This document shows, piece by piece, positions 36,828 to 48,089 of a stretch of DNA of 64,000 nucleotides. Source of the DNA: Quillaja saponaria. Its lineage: Eukaryota > Streptophyta > Magnoliopsida > Fabales > Quillajaceae. How positions within the stretch are numbered: position 1 is the first letter of the stretch; each line of letters opens with the position of its first letter. The notes below the pieces were generated by a model. It made no database searches. It saw nothing but the letters and a program-made list of their open reading frames with translations, and was not told where the DNA came from. The stretch is taken from assembly GCA_029379385.1 (NCBI GenBank), contig CM055610.1:20051422-20115421 (forward strand). Direction: 5' to 3'. Made by a program: the position numbers and the translations under genes.

Positions 36828-39800
36828 CTGAAAGAAACTCTAGCAAATCCTACATGGTCTTTGTCTCTTGCCATTGCAACCACAAGAGCCAACCGAGCCT
36901 CTGGAAATGCCATCCGTATTGTGTTTACCAATGCTTTAGCAGATTATTTAGTATGGGCTATAACAACCAAAAAAAAAAAAAGCAGGGAACTATCGGAGCT
37001 TCTAGAATTTATTACGTACAGCCCACAAAATCAGGAAGTTCCTTTTATAATACCCTCAAACATTCTATAAACAGAGCATTATTTTCTTGAGCAAAGATTC
37101 TAGATTTCTGGAGCTAGATCAAAACAAGAATTTAGAAATCAAGCAGCAATTAACAATCTGCTAAACAGACAAAAATCCATTGAGCATGTAACACTAAATA
37201 AAAAGGAACCACAAGAATCAATCTCCATCCAGCAAGATTGTTGCTCCATTAAACCCTAATTTCTAAGCTTCTTTGGATGTAAGAAATTGACTCCTTCCAA
37301 GCATGTATATATGTTCCTAAATTTTCCATCCTAATCATTTACAAAAAGATAATTGAGGGAAGAAGAAAAACCAAAAATATTAATATAAAAATAATTAAAG
37401 AAGTTGAGTTCATCTGCAATCCTGCTTAATATTTTTTTAAGAGAAAAAAGAACTGAGAATAGATCTATAAAAAGATTAAATATAAAATAACCAAATAAAA
37501 TTGATACAGTGACTTAAGAAGTTGCTAGTGACACTTCATATGGTGCACCAAAGTATTCGTCAAAGGCAGGCCGGAGAAGCACAGATCTATAAAACAAAAT
37601 CCTGTGTAGATTCAAACTGCACATGCAGATTCTAGGCATGTGTGGGTTCAAGAGGGCAGAGTGCCAAAAAACATAGAAATTAAATATTAATAGTTAATAC
37701 TAAGTAGAACACATAATTATCCTCACCTGTTACAAAGGCAGAGTGCCACACAAGTACCAGTTGCTGCATTTTGACGTTGGTGGCTTCCAAGCATGCTCAG
37801 TTTCACAGCCATTAATTCACGGAACTGAGTGAATGTATACTCGTAAGTTCTCAAAATTTCCAATTAAGCAACATGAAAAATTCAATCACTATTGTTACCA
37901 AATACAGTAGCATGCCTAATCTGAGAACATTCACATTACATATAAAACAACAGGCCACAAAAAATGAAGCACAGAAATTTTTTATTCTTGGCTGATGATG
38001 CAAAAAAGACAAGACATGTAAGACATGACATACAAATGTGGACACAGAATAATTTTAATAGTTGGAGTTGATGCCATGAGAGACATGAGATTACATAAAT
38101 AGAGTTGTAACAATTTAAACTTGTTTTATTTCTTTTGGAACTCATGTACTTTTACAGAGTCCTCTCATATTTCACTTTTATTCAGCATAAAAGTAAAAAC
38201 ACTTTGAACTTGTTTTAATCCTGTTCGGGCTGTGCGTGACAATGTCCTGTATAAAGACTATTAATGTACAAACCACTATCTATGGTGTGGGCGTGTCTAC
38301 CACATTTGGTGCCATGATGCCAATAATTAGTCAAACATATAGATGTGCCATTCCCGAAGCCTGTATGTCCTACCATAAAATTAAAAGGTATGAAATATCA
38401 TCAGAACCTAACATGTTTCAAGTCCTCACCAGCTTGAAGTCTTTCTTAACTTGTATCACTATAGCATAAGATTGGTAATTTCTACTGTCAAGCATGCTGA
38501 CACCTCTTCTGGTACTTCTATTCCCAGCATCAGCACATCAGATGCTGATACTACAGGTGAACCCATTGATGCAGCTTTATCACGAAGAATGCGATCGGTA
38601 TGAGGAAAAAAAAAATGGAAGTAGCACCTGAATCCAGTAAAATATCGTTATGATTGTACGAAGTATATTATTCTTTATGTTTAGGCAATTGAAAGTAAAT
38701 GACAGTACTGATCTTTTACTATAGTACAGCCAAGGAGTGAAAGTCTAATTTTATCTCCATTAGAAATATTAATGCCTCGTAGCTGTCAAAGAACAATAAC
38801 AAGTCTCACGAAGCTGACAATTTGAACTTGTTTTTACTTCAGAGAACTAGAACAAGGAGAAAACAACTAAGCAACCATCATTTATCGGTCTTGCTTAAGC
38901 TGTATATGAAAGAGTATGGCTAGATCAAGAAAACATATGACATTTCAGATTACAGCCATCATTTCTCCAGCATGAGTTCAAATGTCCTATGCTATTTATA
39001 TAAAGGGCTCATCCGGTGCACAAAGTGCTCCCCGGCTATTACGGGGTAGGGGGAGGGTGGGCGCACATGTACGCAGCCTTTCCCTTACATTTTTGCAAAG
39101 AGGCTGTTTCCACGCCTCGAACCCGTGACCTACAGGTCACCAAAGGAACAACTTACCGTTGCGCCAAGGCTGTAGGGATATTTTGTTGAATATCCCTTGA
39201 AAACTAAATATACATGTTTGATATACACATAAAAACATAATAAGTGACAAATACCCACAAGTTTACCACACACAGACTAAAAAATTGATAAACAAATAAG
39301 TCATGTTCAGATACTTTAATGTATTATGGGTAATTTCCAAACAAAAAGAATATCATATAGGTAATTAAGTTTTTTTTTTTTTTTCCCTAAGATAGTTAAT
39401 TATTATTATAAAACTGTCAAAAAAGATATCTATATATCTAATTTGTTATAAACATGTGTAAACTGTTATAGGCAATTAAAATTTGATCATTCTAATTATT
39501 AGAAATGAAAAAAAATAAATAAAAAAAAATCCAATTATATATCCAAATTTCACATATATGCAAACCGAAACTCACTCCACATATATACAAACCCAAAGCT
39601 GAATGGATAAGCATCCAATATTTGATTCCTTTTGAAGACAAAAATGGAGTAGAGAAGATCTCAGATGAGTATAAGAGGACAAGAGGAGGAGAAAGGAAAA
39701 ACATAAGCAAAGTTTAAACTGACATTCAAAGACGAAAATGGAGATTCTCTGCAACTAGAAAATCTTCTGCAGAATGAAGATGGAAATGGGCAAACTGCAG

Positions 39801-42294
39801 ATGCCTTCGAAGATGGGAGGGGATTTGAAACTTGGTGCCGGTGTGTCTGAAGCTGGTTCTGCACGAGTTCTGTCTGAACTCTGAAGCTGCTCGGTGTGTT
39901 CGTTGCCCGATGCAGAGAAGTCTTGGTCAGTTATCTTGTTTGGGTCCTGTTTTTTTGGATGGATTTGAGAAGACTGCTTGAAATTTGTCAAGCCCACCCG
40001 AAATTTTGGCCTAAAGATGTATATTTATAGGATCAGTGAGATTGAGCAAGATCTCTCGATCTCGCTATCTTGCTTCTGATAACAATCTTAATCCCGATCT
40101 TGCTGGAATGCATTTTTTATTCTGTTTTGACTCGTGCCTTATAAGTGAGTGCGATTTAAATCGAGATCTTGACAACCTTGTCTAACATGCTCATAAATAT
40201 ATTCCAAAATAAAAACTTTAACATATACATACAAATTAAAAGAAAAAATGAAATTACAATCACATCCAACCCTATCATTAAGAACTCCTAGGAAGCTTAT
40301 ATAATATATGTAAAAAAACATTACATAAAACGAGAATTTTACTTAACAATAAATTTCTGTTATTTCTATCAAATTTTACCGAAATCATTCAATTTCAAAA
40401 AAAAACTGCACTTTCCCTATGGAAACGCAGAAATTATACACCACCAAATTTTCATGTTTTGGTTAGGAGGGGCGTTTCGCTTCTATCGAAACGGAAACGA
40501 TTCGTCCGTTTCTGTAGAAATGAAACTAATTATAGTTCCTTGCTTTCAATTACCTATTTGATTAAAAATTACAAAAACTAGAATGATTATAAAATTGAGA
40601 AATAGATGCAAACCAACATTAGAAGAATCATCAATATCAGGTTTATAAAGAAATAGTTGCCAGAAAAAGATGTCAAGAGGAAGATAATGGGTTCACTTCA
40701 ATAAATGCAAAGTCAACATTCTCTTCAGCGAATACGAGGAATGACATGGCAGTGAAAAACCTAAAACCTCCTCCATTAGTGAGTGCAGTTACCAAAATAA
40801 ATTGGATATACAGATAAGTTATGCCATGGGAACACTGGAAAAATCTAGAGATAGAAAATGCCCAGATAATTACCATTTACCAGAGACAAAATGGAATATT
40901 CATTGGTTCATCCATCTTTAATTGAACATTGTGAAAGTGTCCTTTTGCATGACACTTCAACTTGCAAAAAATATCATGCTAGCCACTCAAACCAGTAAAA
41001 CCACAAAAGCAAAAGACCAAAATTTTGAAAAAGAACGAGAAGAGGTCATGGAATCAACGATATATTATAGTTACAAACTCTAAATTGGTCGCATAAGATT
41101 CCAGGTGTTTCTCTGATCTGGACAGAGTGTGCATGATAACTTGTTATCAAATTAGTTTCTTAACCAAATTTAGATCTTTTTCTTTTTTCATTTTATAAGC
41201 TCGACAACTAATAAATAGCAATTATCAATAGTTTCCAGAAGTTGATACCTCAAGATGACTTAGGCACCCATTTTCTTGTTTCCTTGCTTCATCAAGATTC
41301 TGTGTGATCCTATGAAAAAGACAATTTATTGCCTTTGCTTACACTGGCTCCCCATATCTTCCCACTGATATATGTTCCCTAATAGTCTTTATATGTGGAC
41401 TGCTTGAGAAAAATAAATCCCATTGCCACATATATCCATGTTGAAATGAAATTACAGCTGAACTTGAAACCACATAAGATGCAGATATACAAATTTTCTA
41501 AACGAATTATTAATTTGATGAAAAGCAAGCACCTAGTGTAACAACCAACAGAGTAGCCTTCTGCCCTTAAAATATTGGAAAGGAATGCAGCTGTTTATCC
41601 CTTTCCCTTGGTCCCAGCAATATGAACGGCCTACAACGGCAGCCAAGCCAGTTAGTTACAACGATATGAAGTATAATTGGTGAATTAGAATCAGTGCAAG
41701 CATATCCTAGGTGACAAATTATGTAGCTTTTTAACTTCAACTATATTCCAACTTATTTGGTGATGGGCTCATTGAATCCTTAGAAAAGCAACCTAAATGA
41801 ATATAGACATGAAGCAACGGTCTGAAATTGCAAGTTACCCTACCGGAATGTGTGGGTACCTTTCCATTTTTTCTCCCAAAAATACATAGTAAACTTCACA
41901 CAACAACCTACCCAAATACCCAACACGAGCAAAAAGGAAATTTTCAAACAAAAATAACTAGATAAATAGATATTATGATTTAAAATTGACACAGAAATGT
42001 GGAACCTTGAACGTAGACTGAGGATTATCGGGTAGCTCCATTAAGCGTCTCATCCGACCTAGATCGAACCCATCGTCGGAATCTGTACCCGCCCTTTTGG
42101 CACCCCTGATTTCTCGTACTTCTTCTAAAATTCATGTAGTCCATCAAGTCTTTCATCTCGGTGTCTTCCGCGACCGAATAGATGGTCCGTCCGGATCCCG
42201 CGGACTTCATCATTCCTCCACGGAAAGAACAAAGTAATGTTCTACAGTGCAGTAGTAGCATGCCGTTTTCACTGAGAAGCGCGACCATTTTCAT
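36828..42294 (-). pseudogene. DHFS: Dihydrofolate synthetase (DHFS) pseudogene, intron-containing
   Basis: Functional DHFS joins dihydropteroate and glutamate in mitochondrial folate synthesis. Exon relics on minus, in order: 42006-42294 (EDTEMKDLMDYM, then in other frames YEKSGVPKG and [18 protein letters not shown]); 41533-41632 (VHIAGTKGKG, stop, TAAFLSNILRAEGYSVGCYT); 41249-41309 (TQNLDEARKQENGCLSHLE); 40697-40760 (FTAMSFLVFAEENVDFAFIE); about 38475-38605 (ILRDKAASMGSPVVSASDAG); 37727-37850 (VKLSMLGSHQRQNAATGTC); 36828-36957 (AHTK, stop, SAKALVNTIRMAFPEARLAL). The stop at 41595-41597 replaces the serine of the ATP-binding GTKGKGS loop, and another is at 36944-36946. Exon 1 has at least two frame changes. 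The segment after FIE and the C-terminus were not found. Intron remnants show it is a DNA duplicate, not a retrocopy. Confidence 0.85.
39002..39175 (-). mobile_element. Au-type tRNA-derived SINE
   Basis: On minus it starts near CTTGGCGCAACGGTAA, which contains the Pol III A box. It has the B box GGTTCGAGGC (39114-39123) about 40 bases on, then GAAACAGCCTCTTTGCA, and ends GGATGAGCCC before a short T run. I recognise this as the Au SINE family widespread in flowering plants. It sits inside a large intron-like gap of the DHFS pseudogene. Confidence 0.85.
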
Positions 42295-43829
42295 TGTGGA
42301 TTTTGTTTCTCGTGAAAGTGTTTAACAATATTTCCTTTCCTTAATCTCAAATTCAATAGCAAATTACAATAGTTTTGAAAAATCAAATGACACTTGACAT
42401 CATAAAAGACTTAATATTTAATTCTTTTTAAGATATGGTATGTTGATAGTATGAATAGTGAGACTTAAATATGAAACTTCTTGAATCCATCACATCTGTT
42501 TAAAAGATGACACTATAATTAGTATATATAAAAATAATTTAATGATATAATCTTTTATTTTCTTTTAATATCTCTTATAATTAATTATATAATCTTTTAT
42601 TTTATTTTTTTAAATATCTCATAAAAATGTAAGGCTTTTAAGATAAGGTATGTTGGTAGCATACTAGTAGTGCTCAGACTTGAATCTACAACCTCTTGAA
42701 TCTAGCATATCCATTTTAAAAAATAACACTATAATTAGTATATATAAAAGTAGTTTAAAGACAAAATCTTTTAATTTTTGTAAATACCTCTTATAAAAAT
42801 TTAAAGCTAAATTATGCTTTTGGTCATTGGAGATAGTGTTGGATTTTACTTTGATTCTTATCATTTACTTTGTTACAATTAAGTTCTTAAAATTATAAAA
42901 TTATTTTATTGGGTAACTGTCATCAACTCTGACCAAAATGTCAGACGCTGATATGGCTAATGCACTGTGAAATAATTTACTTACTTACATGGGATAACAG
43001 GTGAATGAAAAATAGACACAGTAGAGATGACTAGCTGATGACTAAGGTTTTTGAGTTTTTTCTTCCTTATATTTTCTTTAATTTTTAATAGTTTTCTCCT
43101 TTTTTATTTAAAAAAAAAAATTATTTCTTTATATATATAATACACCTAATTTTTCATTCGCATGTTATGCTATGTAATCTAGTTATTTCATTTTTTTCAT
43201 TTGCTACATCAGCATTCATTTCCTAATTTGGTAATTTTAATTAAGATCCAGTTGCAAAATGAATAATAGGAACCAAAATGAAATTCAACTCCAACTCTAG
43301 GGATCAAAAGTATAATTTAGCAAAAATTTAATTTCAATTCTTGTCATTTTTAGCTCAACTATTTTTTATTTTTTATTTTATATAAATTTTTTTTTAATAG
43401 TTATAGAATTATTTTCCTAAGTCTTCTCTATTTTAAATGTAAAAGTGAAATGTAATGAGAGAAAAGAAAACATGCTAAATACCTTAGTTTTTTATTTTGT
43501 TATTATATATTAAAATTATTCCTGTTTGTGCACTTAAACTTTATAAAATAATATTGTGACTCTTTATTTTTTCTTAAGCTTCATTTCTAACAATTTTTTT
43601 TTATAACAAAATAGAAAAGAGAAACAAAAATATGAATTTGAAAATTAAAACTTAAATATAATATTAAAAATTAATTAATGCATAATGAAAAAAAAATTAA
43701 CTTTTTAAAGTATTTTATAAGACCGAATTTAATACAAAGTCATATCATATTAACTTTTTATTATATACATAGTTTAAACTTCTTTTTATTTTTTGAGTTT
43801 GTCTAACTAGTGCTCTTAGGACACTTATT
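42295..43829. other. AT-rich intergenic, no gene recognised
   Basis: Two similar stretches (about 42.43-42.55 and 42.64-42.77 kb, both with AAGATA.GGTATGTTG.TAG and GACACTATAATTAGTATATAT-like text) indicate a local duplication. There is no coding frame. Confidence 0.4.
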
Positions 43830-44110
43830 AAGGTACTATGAATGAAACTTTTGTAGCATTTATTACAGTAATTAACAATAATTCTAATTTAATTTAATTC
43901 ATTAATTGATACTTTTAGAAAATTTTAATTTTCAAAAATTATATTTTTTGTATATTAACAAGTTCTTTAAGGGTACCCGTTAAAAAAAATCATAATAATA
44001 AGATCTATCAAGTGCTTTAAGAGTGCTTGTTAAAATTATATAAATAGAGAGTTTGTAAAATTTATTATGATAGTTAATCATGATTTTAGTACTATTTAAT
44101 GCATAAATTG
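43830..44110. repeat. Small AT-rich dispersed repeat (MITE-like family)
   Basis: It contains GCATTTATTACAGTAATTAA and AATTCATTAATTGATAC, then junctions like AAGGGTACCCGTTAAAA and AGAGTGCTTGTTAAAAT. A second overlapping copy has TTTATTATGATAGTTAATCA. Related text recurs at about 28.07, 47.17, 47.70, 50.34, 52.60 and 63.5 kb. Confidence 0.45.
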
Positions 44111-44394
44111 ATATTTTTGTTTTGCTCATTCCTTGTAATCAAAACATAAAAAGTAGAAAAATTGCTATTTTTGAACAATTTCAATTTCCAAATAGCATAT
44201 TTATTGTATTTTTAGGACACTAGTAGAAAAAAAACTCTTAATATTATTATTTTAAAGCAATTATTTAATTAATATACAGTATGAATGAATAAACACAAAT
44301 CAATGTGAATTAGTCAATGTGTCTAAAAACTGTTCGAAACACCTAACCTCTTAATAAGTAGGAAAAAAGAAAAAGAAAAACAGTTAGAACTATT

Positions 44395-45143
44395 AAAACA
44401 TCTTTCTAATTAAATCTCCAATTTTACATCAATAAGAAAAGGAGGAGTTCCAAGCATTTTTTGTGTAGGGGGCTAAGTGGTAATAATTCATTAATTGCAT
44501 AATGTTAAAATTATTATAAACAACTATTTTAAATGCTAAAGAGTTTCTGTTTAACCTTAAGATGCTACTTTCCAATATTCCATATATTATGTTGCCTTCC
44601 AATATGCCACTATATATGAACGTTGAAACAATGGTTTGAACGATTACCATTAAATTATAGCATTACAGACACTGAAGACAAACAAAACTGTATAAATGAA
44701 AGACATGATGAAACTACGTAGAATTACAAATAAATAAGAAAAAAGTACATGTTAAAAATTATATTTATCGCACATTAACAAGTATAACGTACAAATAAGT
44801 AAGAGAAAGGAAAACTGATAATTAATCAACAACGCAGTATTAGGAATTTCCTCCCTTTGTGATTTCAATCACAGCGTGGGCTCTGCATATAATTAACAAC
44901 TTGGAATGAAAACTGATCTTCGTGAATAGGAAGATTCTTCTTTTCTTTCGTCATGGGATTGAACAGACACATACAACTTTTGTCATCGTAGTCATCTAGT
45001 CCATCTTGAAAACAATTTCGTCATTCCAAATGCCAATGGGTCTTTCAGTGAATGGAAAAGGTCCTATATATAGTAAATACCTTAGTCTAACACTCTCCAC
45101 GGCCATGACGATAATCCTCCATCACCAACAATTCAAACTCGAA
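44395..45143 (-). repeat. Inverted duplicate of the F-box gene 2 tail and its 3' flank
   Basis: Read on minus, this block matches 51775-52757 on plus. It holds the end of an F-box gene, then TGTCTTTCATTT, CATTGTTTCAAC, CATATTGGAAGGCAACATAA, TCTTTAGCATTTAAAATA and AAAATTGGAGATTTAA in the same order. The plus-strand counterparts are, for example, CACATTGGAAGACAACCTAA and AAAATTGGAGATTTAA. Confidence 0.7.
44840..45143 (-). pseudogene. F-box gene 3' fragment, disabled
   Basis: On minus it reads FELLVMEDYRHGRGEC, then a TAG stop (45087-45089) where gene 2 has Trp. TK..., GPFPFTERPIGIWNDEIVFK, a frameshift, GLDDYDDKSCMCLFNPMT and EDQFSFQVVNYMQS follow. A last piece, IEITKGGNS, matches the tail fragment at 52092-52217. 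Only the last quarter of the gene is present. It is a dead copy from an inverted duplication. Confidence 0.8.
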
Positions 45144-45310
45144 AAAATAATTATAATAGAGAGAGCTAGTGTATATATGAGCTATAATAGAGCTGACAAA
45201 GCCAATCACATAACAATATTGTTATACAGAGTAAATTAGGATATATAATTAGGACCTAAACAACGAGCATAGAATTATGGGTTTAATTAATTTTTACTCC
45301 CCTCAAATTT

Positions 45311-45516
45311 AAGATGGTTGATTTGAAACATGTTGAATTTGGGAACCAAGCATAAAAAAAATATTTTATTGATGTCGTGTCTCTATAGATAATATACATA
45401 TTCAAGTACAAATTAAGGTGATTGATTTGAAACCAAATTGAGTTTGGAAACCAAGCATCATAATTATTTTATCGATGATGTGTTTATGTAGATAATGTAC
45501 ATATTCAAGTACGTGT
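45311..45516. repeat. Two-copy tandem repeat, 104-bp period
   Basis: Copies start at 45311 and 45415. Both carry TTGATTTGAAAC, AACCAAGCAT, TTTTAT(T/C)GATG, TAGATAAT(A/G)TACATATTC and AAGTAC in order. A third copy begins (AAGGTGAT) at 45517 but stops. Confidence 0.75.
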
Positions 45517-46232
45517 AAGGTGATATATAACTAGTACGCCTGATTAAACTCTCATGATCGTGTTTAGGGATGTCTCACATAAGGATGTAGGACTCTTATG
45601 ACCGTGCTCATAGGCATATGACACGTAGGATGCATCTCCGCCTCGGATCAATTAAACTTCTATTGCTTCAATCATATCAATTGGTATAAGTGGTGACGTG
45701 AATGGAGCCAATACAAGCTCGAATCTTTCTGTAATCCAATTTGTCATTTGCAGAATGAACAAGATATAAAAAAGAAAATATACAAAGTTAGTATCAAACC
45801 TTGTAGAAAATTGAAGAGAGAAAACTAGTGAATTTTCGGGTGTTTTGTGATTTTCTATAAATGGTCAATTGTTGAAATATTCTTTATAAATGCTAGAAGG
45901 ATCGATTGGGAATGAATATTGAGGAGATCTGTCAATTGGTGGTGATGGTTTGATAAATCCAAATTAAAGGAAATTCAGAAAGTTGAAATAGGTGATGATA
46001 AATCAAAAGGAGAATCTATACTGTATATAAATTGATTGATGGAGGGAGCTGCCGCAATAAGAGAGATCTAAAGGAGGTAGCCCCTGAGAGCTAAACTTTT
46101 GAAGACCTAAATTCTAACATCAAGTTCGAATAATATAAGGAATCTGAATTGTATGTTGAACGGGGTGAATAATTATAATAGAGAGAGTAAGTATATATAG
46201 GCTAAAATAGAGTTGACCTAACTAATCACATT

Positions 46233-46791
46233 ACATGTAAATTGCATAGTTGATGGTAATCAGAAAAGCATTCTCAATGTTTGCTCTGAGTGGAAAGATT
46301 AGGTTGAACTGGTAGTGGAAAGTGATTCAAAGAATGCTTTCTCTTGGGTGACTATGGAGGGGTGTGCCCCGTGTAAGTTAGAAGGGGTGGTCAGGAAGAT
46401 TTAGGGAGATGTCAAAGGTAATAAGAGTGGTGGAATTCAAGCATACAGTCAGAGAAGGAAACAATATGGCGGACCAGCGGGCAAAACTGGGAATAGGCAG
46501 AGCTGAGGATATGGAAAAAAGGATTCTAGAAGATGAAGTATAGGTTTAAAGGCTTCTGTAAAAACTTACAACAATGAGGAAATCCAGTGGTGGTTTCGTT
46601 AGCTTAATCTAAGGGGTAGTTTCATGTTTTTGCTTCTCTGCCTGTGAGTTTGAGAGCTTTGGCATGGGTTTCTCTTTTGATTGGTTTATGTCTTAGATGG
46701 CTTGTTGGGAATTATGTTTTGAATGTAACTCTTGTGAGTTGATTTCTAATAATATTACATTGAAAGAAAAAAAAAGTCATACAGGTAAATT
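46233..46791 (+). mobile_element. 5'-truncated LINE 3' end with target duplication
   Basis: The insert (46244-46780) encodes a broken C-terminal RNase H piece: VESDSKNAFSWVTMEG, then in another frame EFKHTVREGNNMADQRAKLG. An untranslated region and an A-run (46766-46775) follow. The flanks ACATGTAAATT (46233-46243) and ACAGGTAAATT (46781-46791) form an 11-base target duplication with one mismatch. A related block near 45150-45290 lacks the insert. Confidence 0.7.
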
Positions 46792-48026
46792 AAGATGTCA
46801 ACAATGAGCTTCGAATAATGGGTTTAATTTAAACTGACTTTTTCTATAAAAATTTGCTAGGGTTGTTGATATGTAAGAACCCTCGACCTCTAAAAGGAGG
46901 TTTGTTTAATATTAAACATTAAATGATGAAATCGATAAATTAAATTTTTTTCAAGAATTTGATTGACAAAATAAAATATTGGGAGATGATTAAATTGATA
47001 AGTTGAGCTTTTTTGAGAGATCAAAATAATAATTTAGTCTAGTTTTTAACTTTTTATTTTCTTGGAATGGCTGGAAGCCAATATGGGCTATTAAATCATT
47101 TTGAGATTTAGATCAAATATATTTCAGAGTTTTGTGTTATGATCAATTCTTTCTAGCAAAAAGGTAGTGGTTAAGGTGATATTTAGATAAAGTCTTTAGC
47201 ATTTATTGTAATAGTTGACAATATTATTTAACTTTATGAAAGTATTATTTGTAAAATATTTTATACTTTAATTACTATAATATTATATATTCACAAACAC
47301 TCTTAGGATACTCGTTAAAATAAGAATTGATAGTTAATGCTAATGCCCCATAGTATTTAGAATTCTATATTTAGAATAAAATAATATCTATTTCTTTGAC
47401 CTCAAAAACTAAAAATGTTCATCTTTTAAAATTCCCTTAATTTTATTCATCCTTCGTACCAAATTGATCTCTCTCTGTAATATGAGGAATTTGTTAGAAA
47501 ATTGTATAGTTATGGAGGAAGGTATAACATGTTTTCTCATTCCATTCACAATTTTTTCATTTCTTGAGTTATGCAGTGCCGTTAGTTATGATAGGAAAGA
47601 AATGCAACAAAACAGAATTATCAGACTTTCAAATTCCCAGTTCATCATTTACACTGAATACTGATATTGGCATTATTAATGCATTGGAATTAAAATAATA
47701 TTGTTTTTTTCTCACAAGGAATACTTATAGAAAATTTTTAACATTTAGTAGTAGTTTGGTCATTATTTAATGTTAAGTAATTAATGAATTTTTCCTTTTG
47801 TAATGTATTAAATTTTTTAAAATTACATTAATTACATCTTAATAAATATTTTTAAAGCACCGTCACAAAATTTTAAAAATTCATTAATTGCATAATAATA
47901 AAATTAATAGGTATAAATTAGTGTAATAGAAAATAAATCCTATATATATCATCTTAATGAAGGTGTTAGTTACAAAAACTTAGGGTTGTACATGATACAC
48001 TGAATTTACCTAGTGTTTCTTTTTCA
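46792..48026. repeat. F-box 1 upstream flank with two dispersed-repeat copies
   Basis: No gene was seen. Copies of the small AT-rich repeat lie at about 47170-47345 (GCATTTATTGTAATAGTTGAC... and GGATACTCGTTAAAATA) and about 47690-47910 (AATTCATTAATTGCATAATA). Confidence 0.4.
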
Positions 48027-48036
48027 TATATATAAA
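48027..48036 (+). promoter_or_regulatory. TATA box of F-box gene 1
   Basis: TATATATAAA lies about 60 bases before the ATG at 48090, so the transcript start would be very close to the coding start. Confidence 0.45.
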
Positions 48037-48089
48037 CCCATTTCTCTTTGAGTTGGGAAGCTACAACTAAAAGGTTACAAACTCCCAAT

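Noticed and set aside
39111..39166. A tRNA gene, because of clear A and B boxes on minus
   Set aside because: No acceptor stem or anticodon arm; the surrounding text is an Au SINE.
39755..39997. Open frame of 80 codons on minus inside the DHFS pseudogene gap
   Set aside because: Does not match DHFS; may be transposon sequence but no signature was found.
41289..41308. miR172-like text (AGAATCTTGATGA on minus)
   Set aside because: It lies inside a DHFS exon relic encoding TQNLDEARKQ, diverges from miR172 after 13 bases, and no matching hairpin arm was seen.
48048..48089. Longer F-box 1 protein starting at 48048
   Set aside because: That codon is TTG; the first ATG in frame is at 48090 and the extra residues are not conserved.
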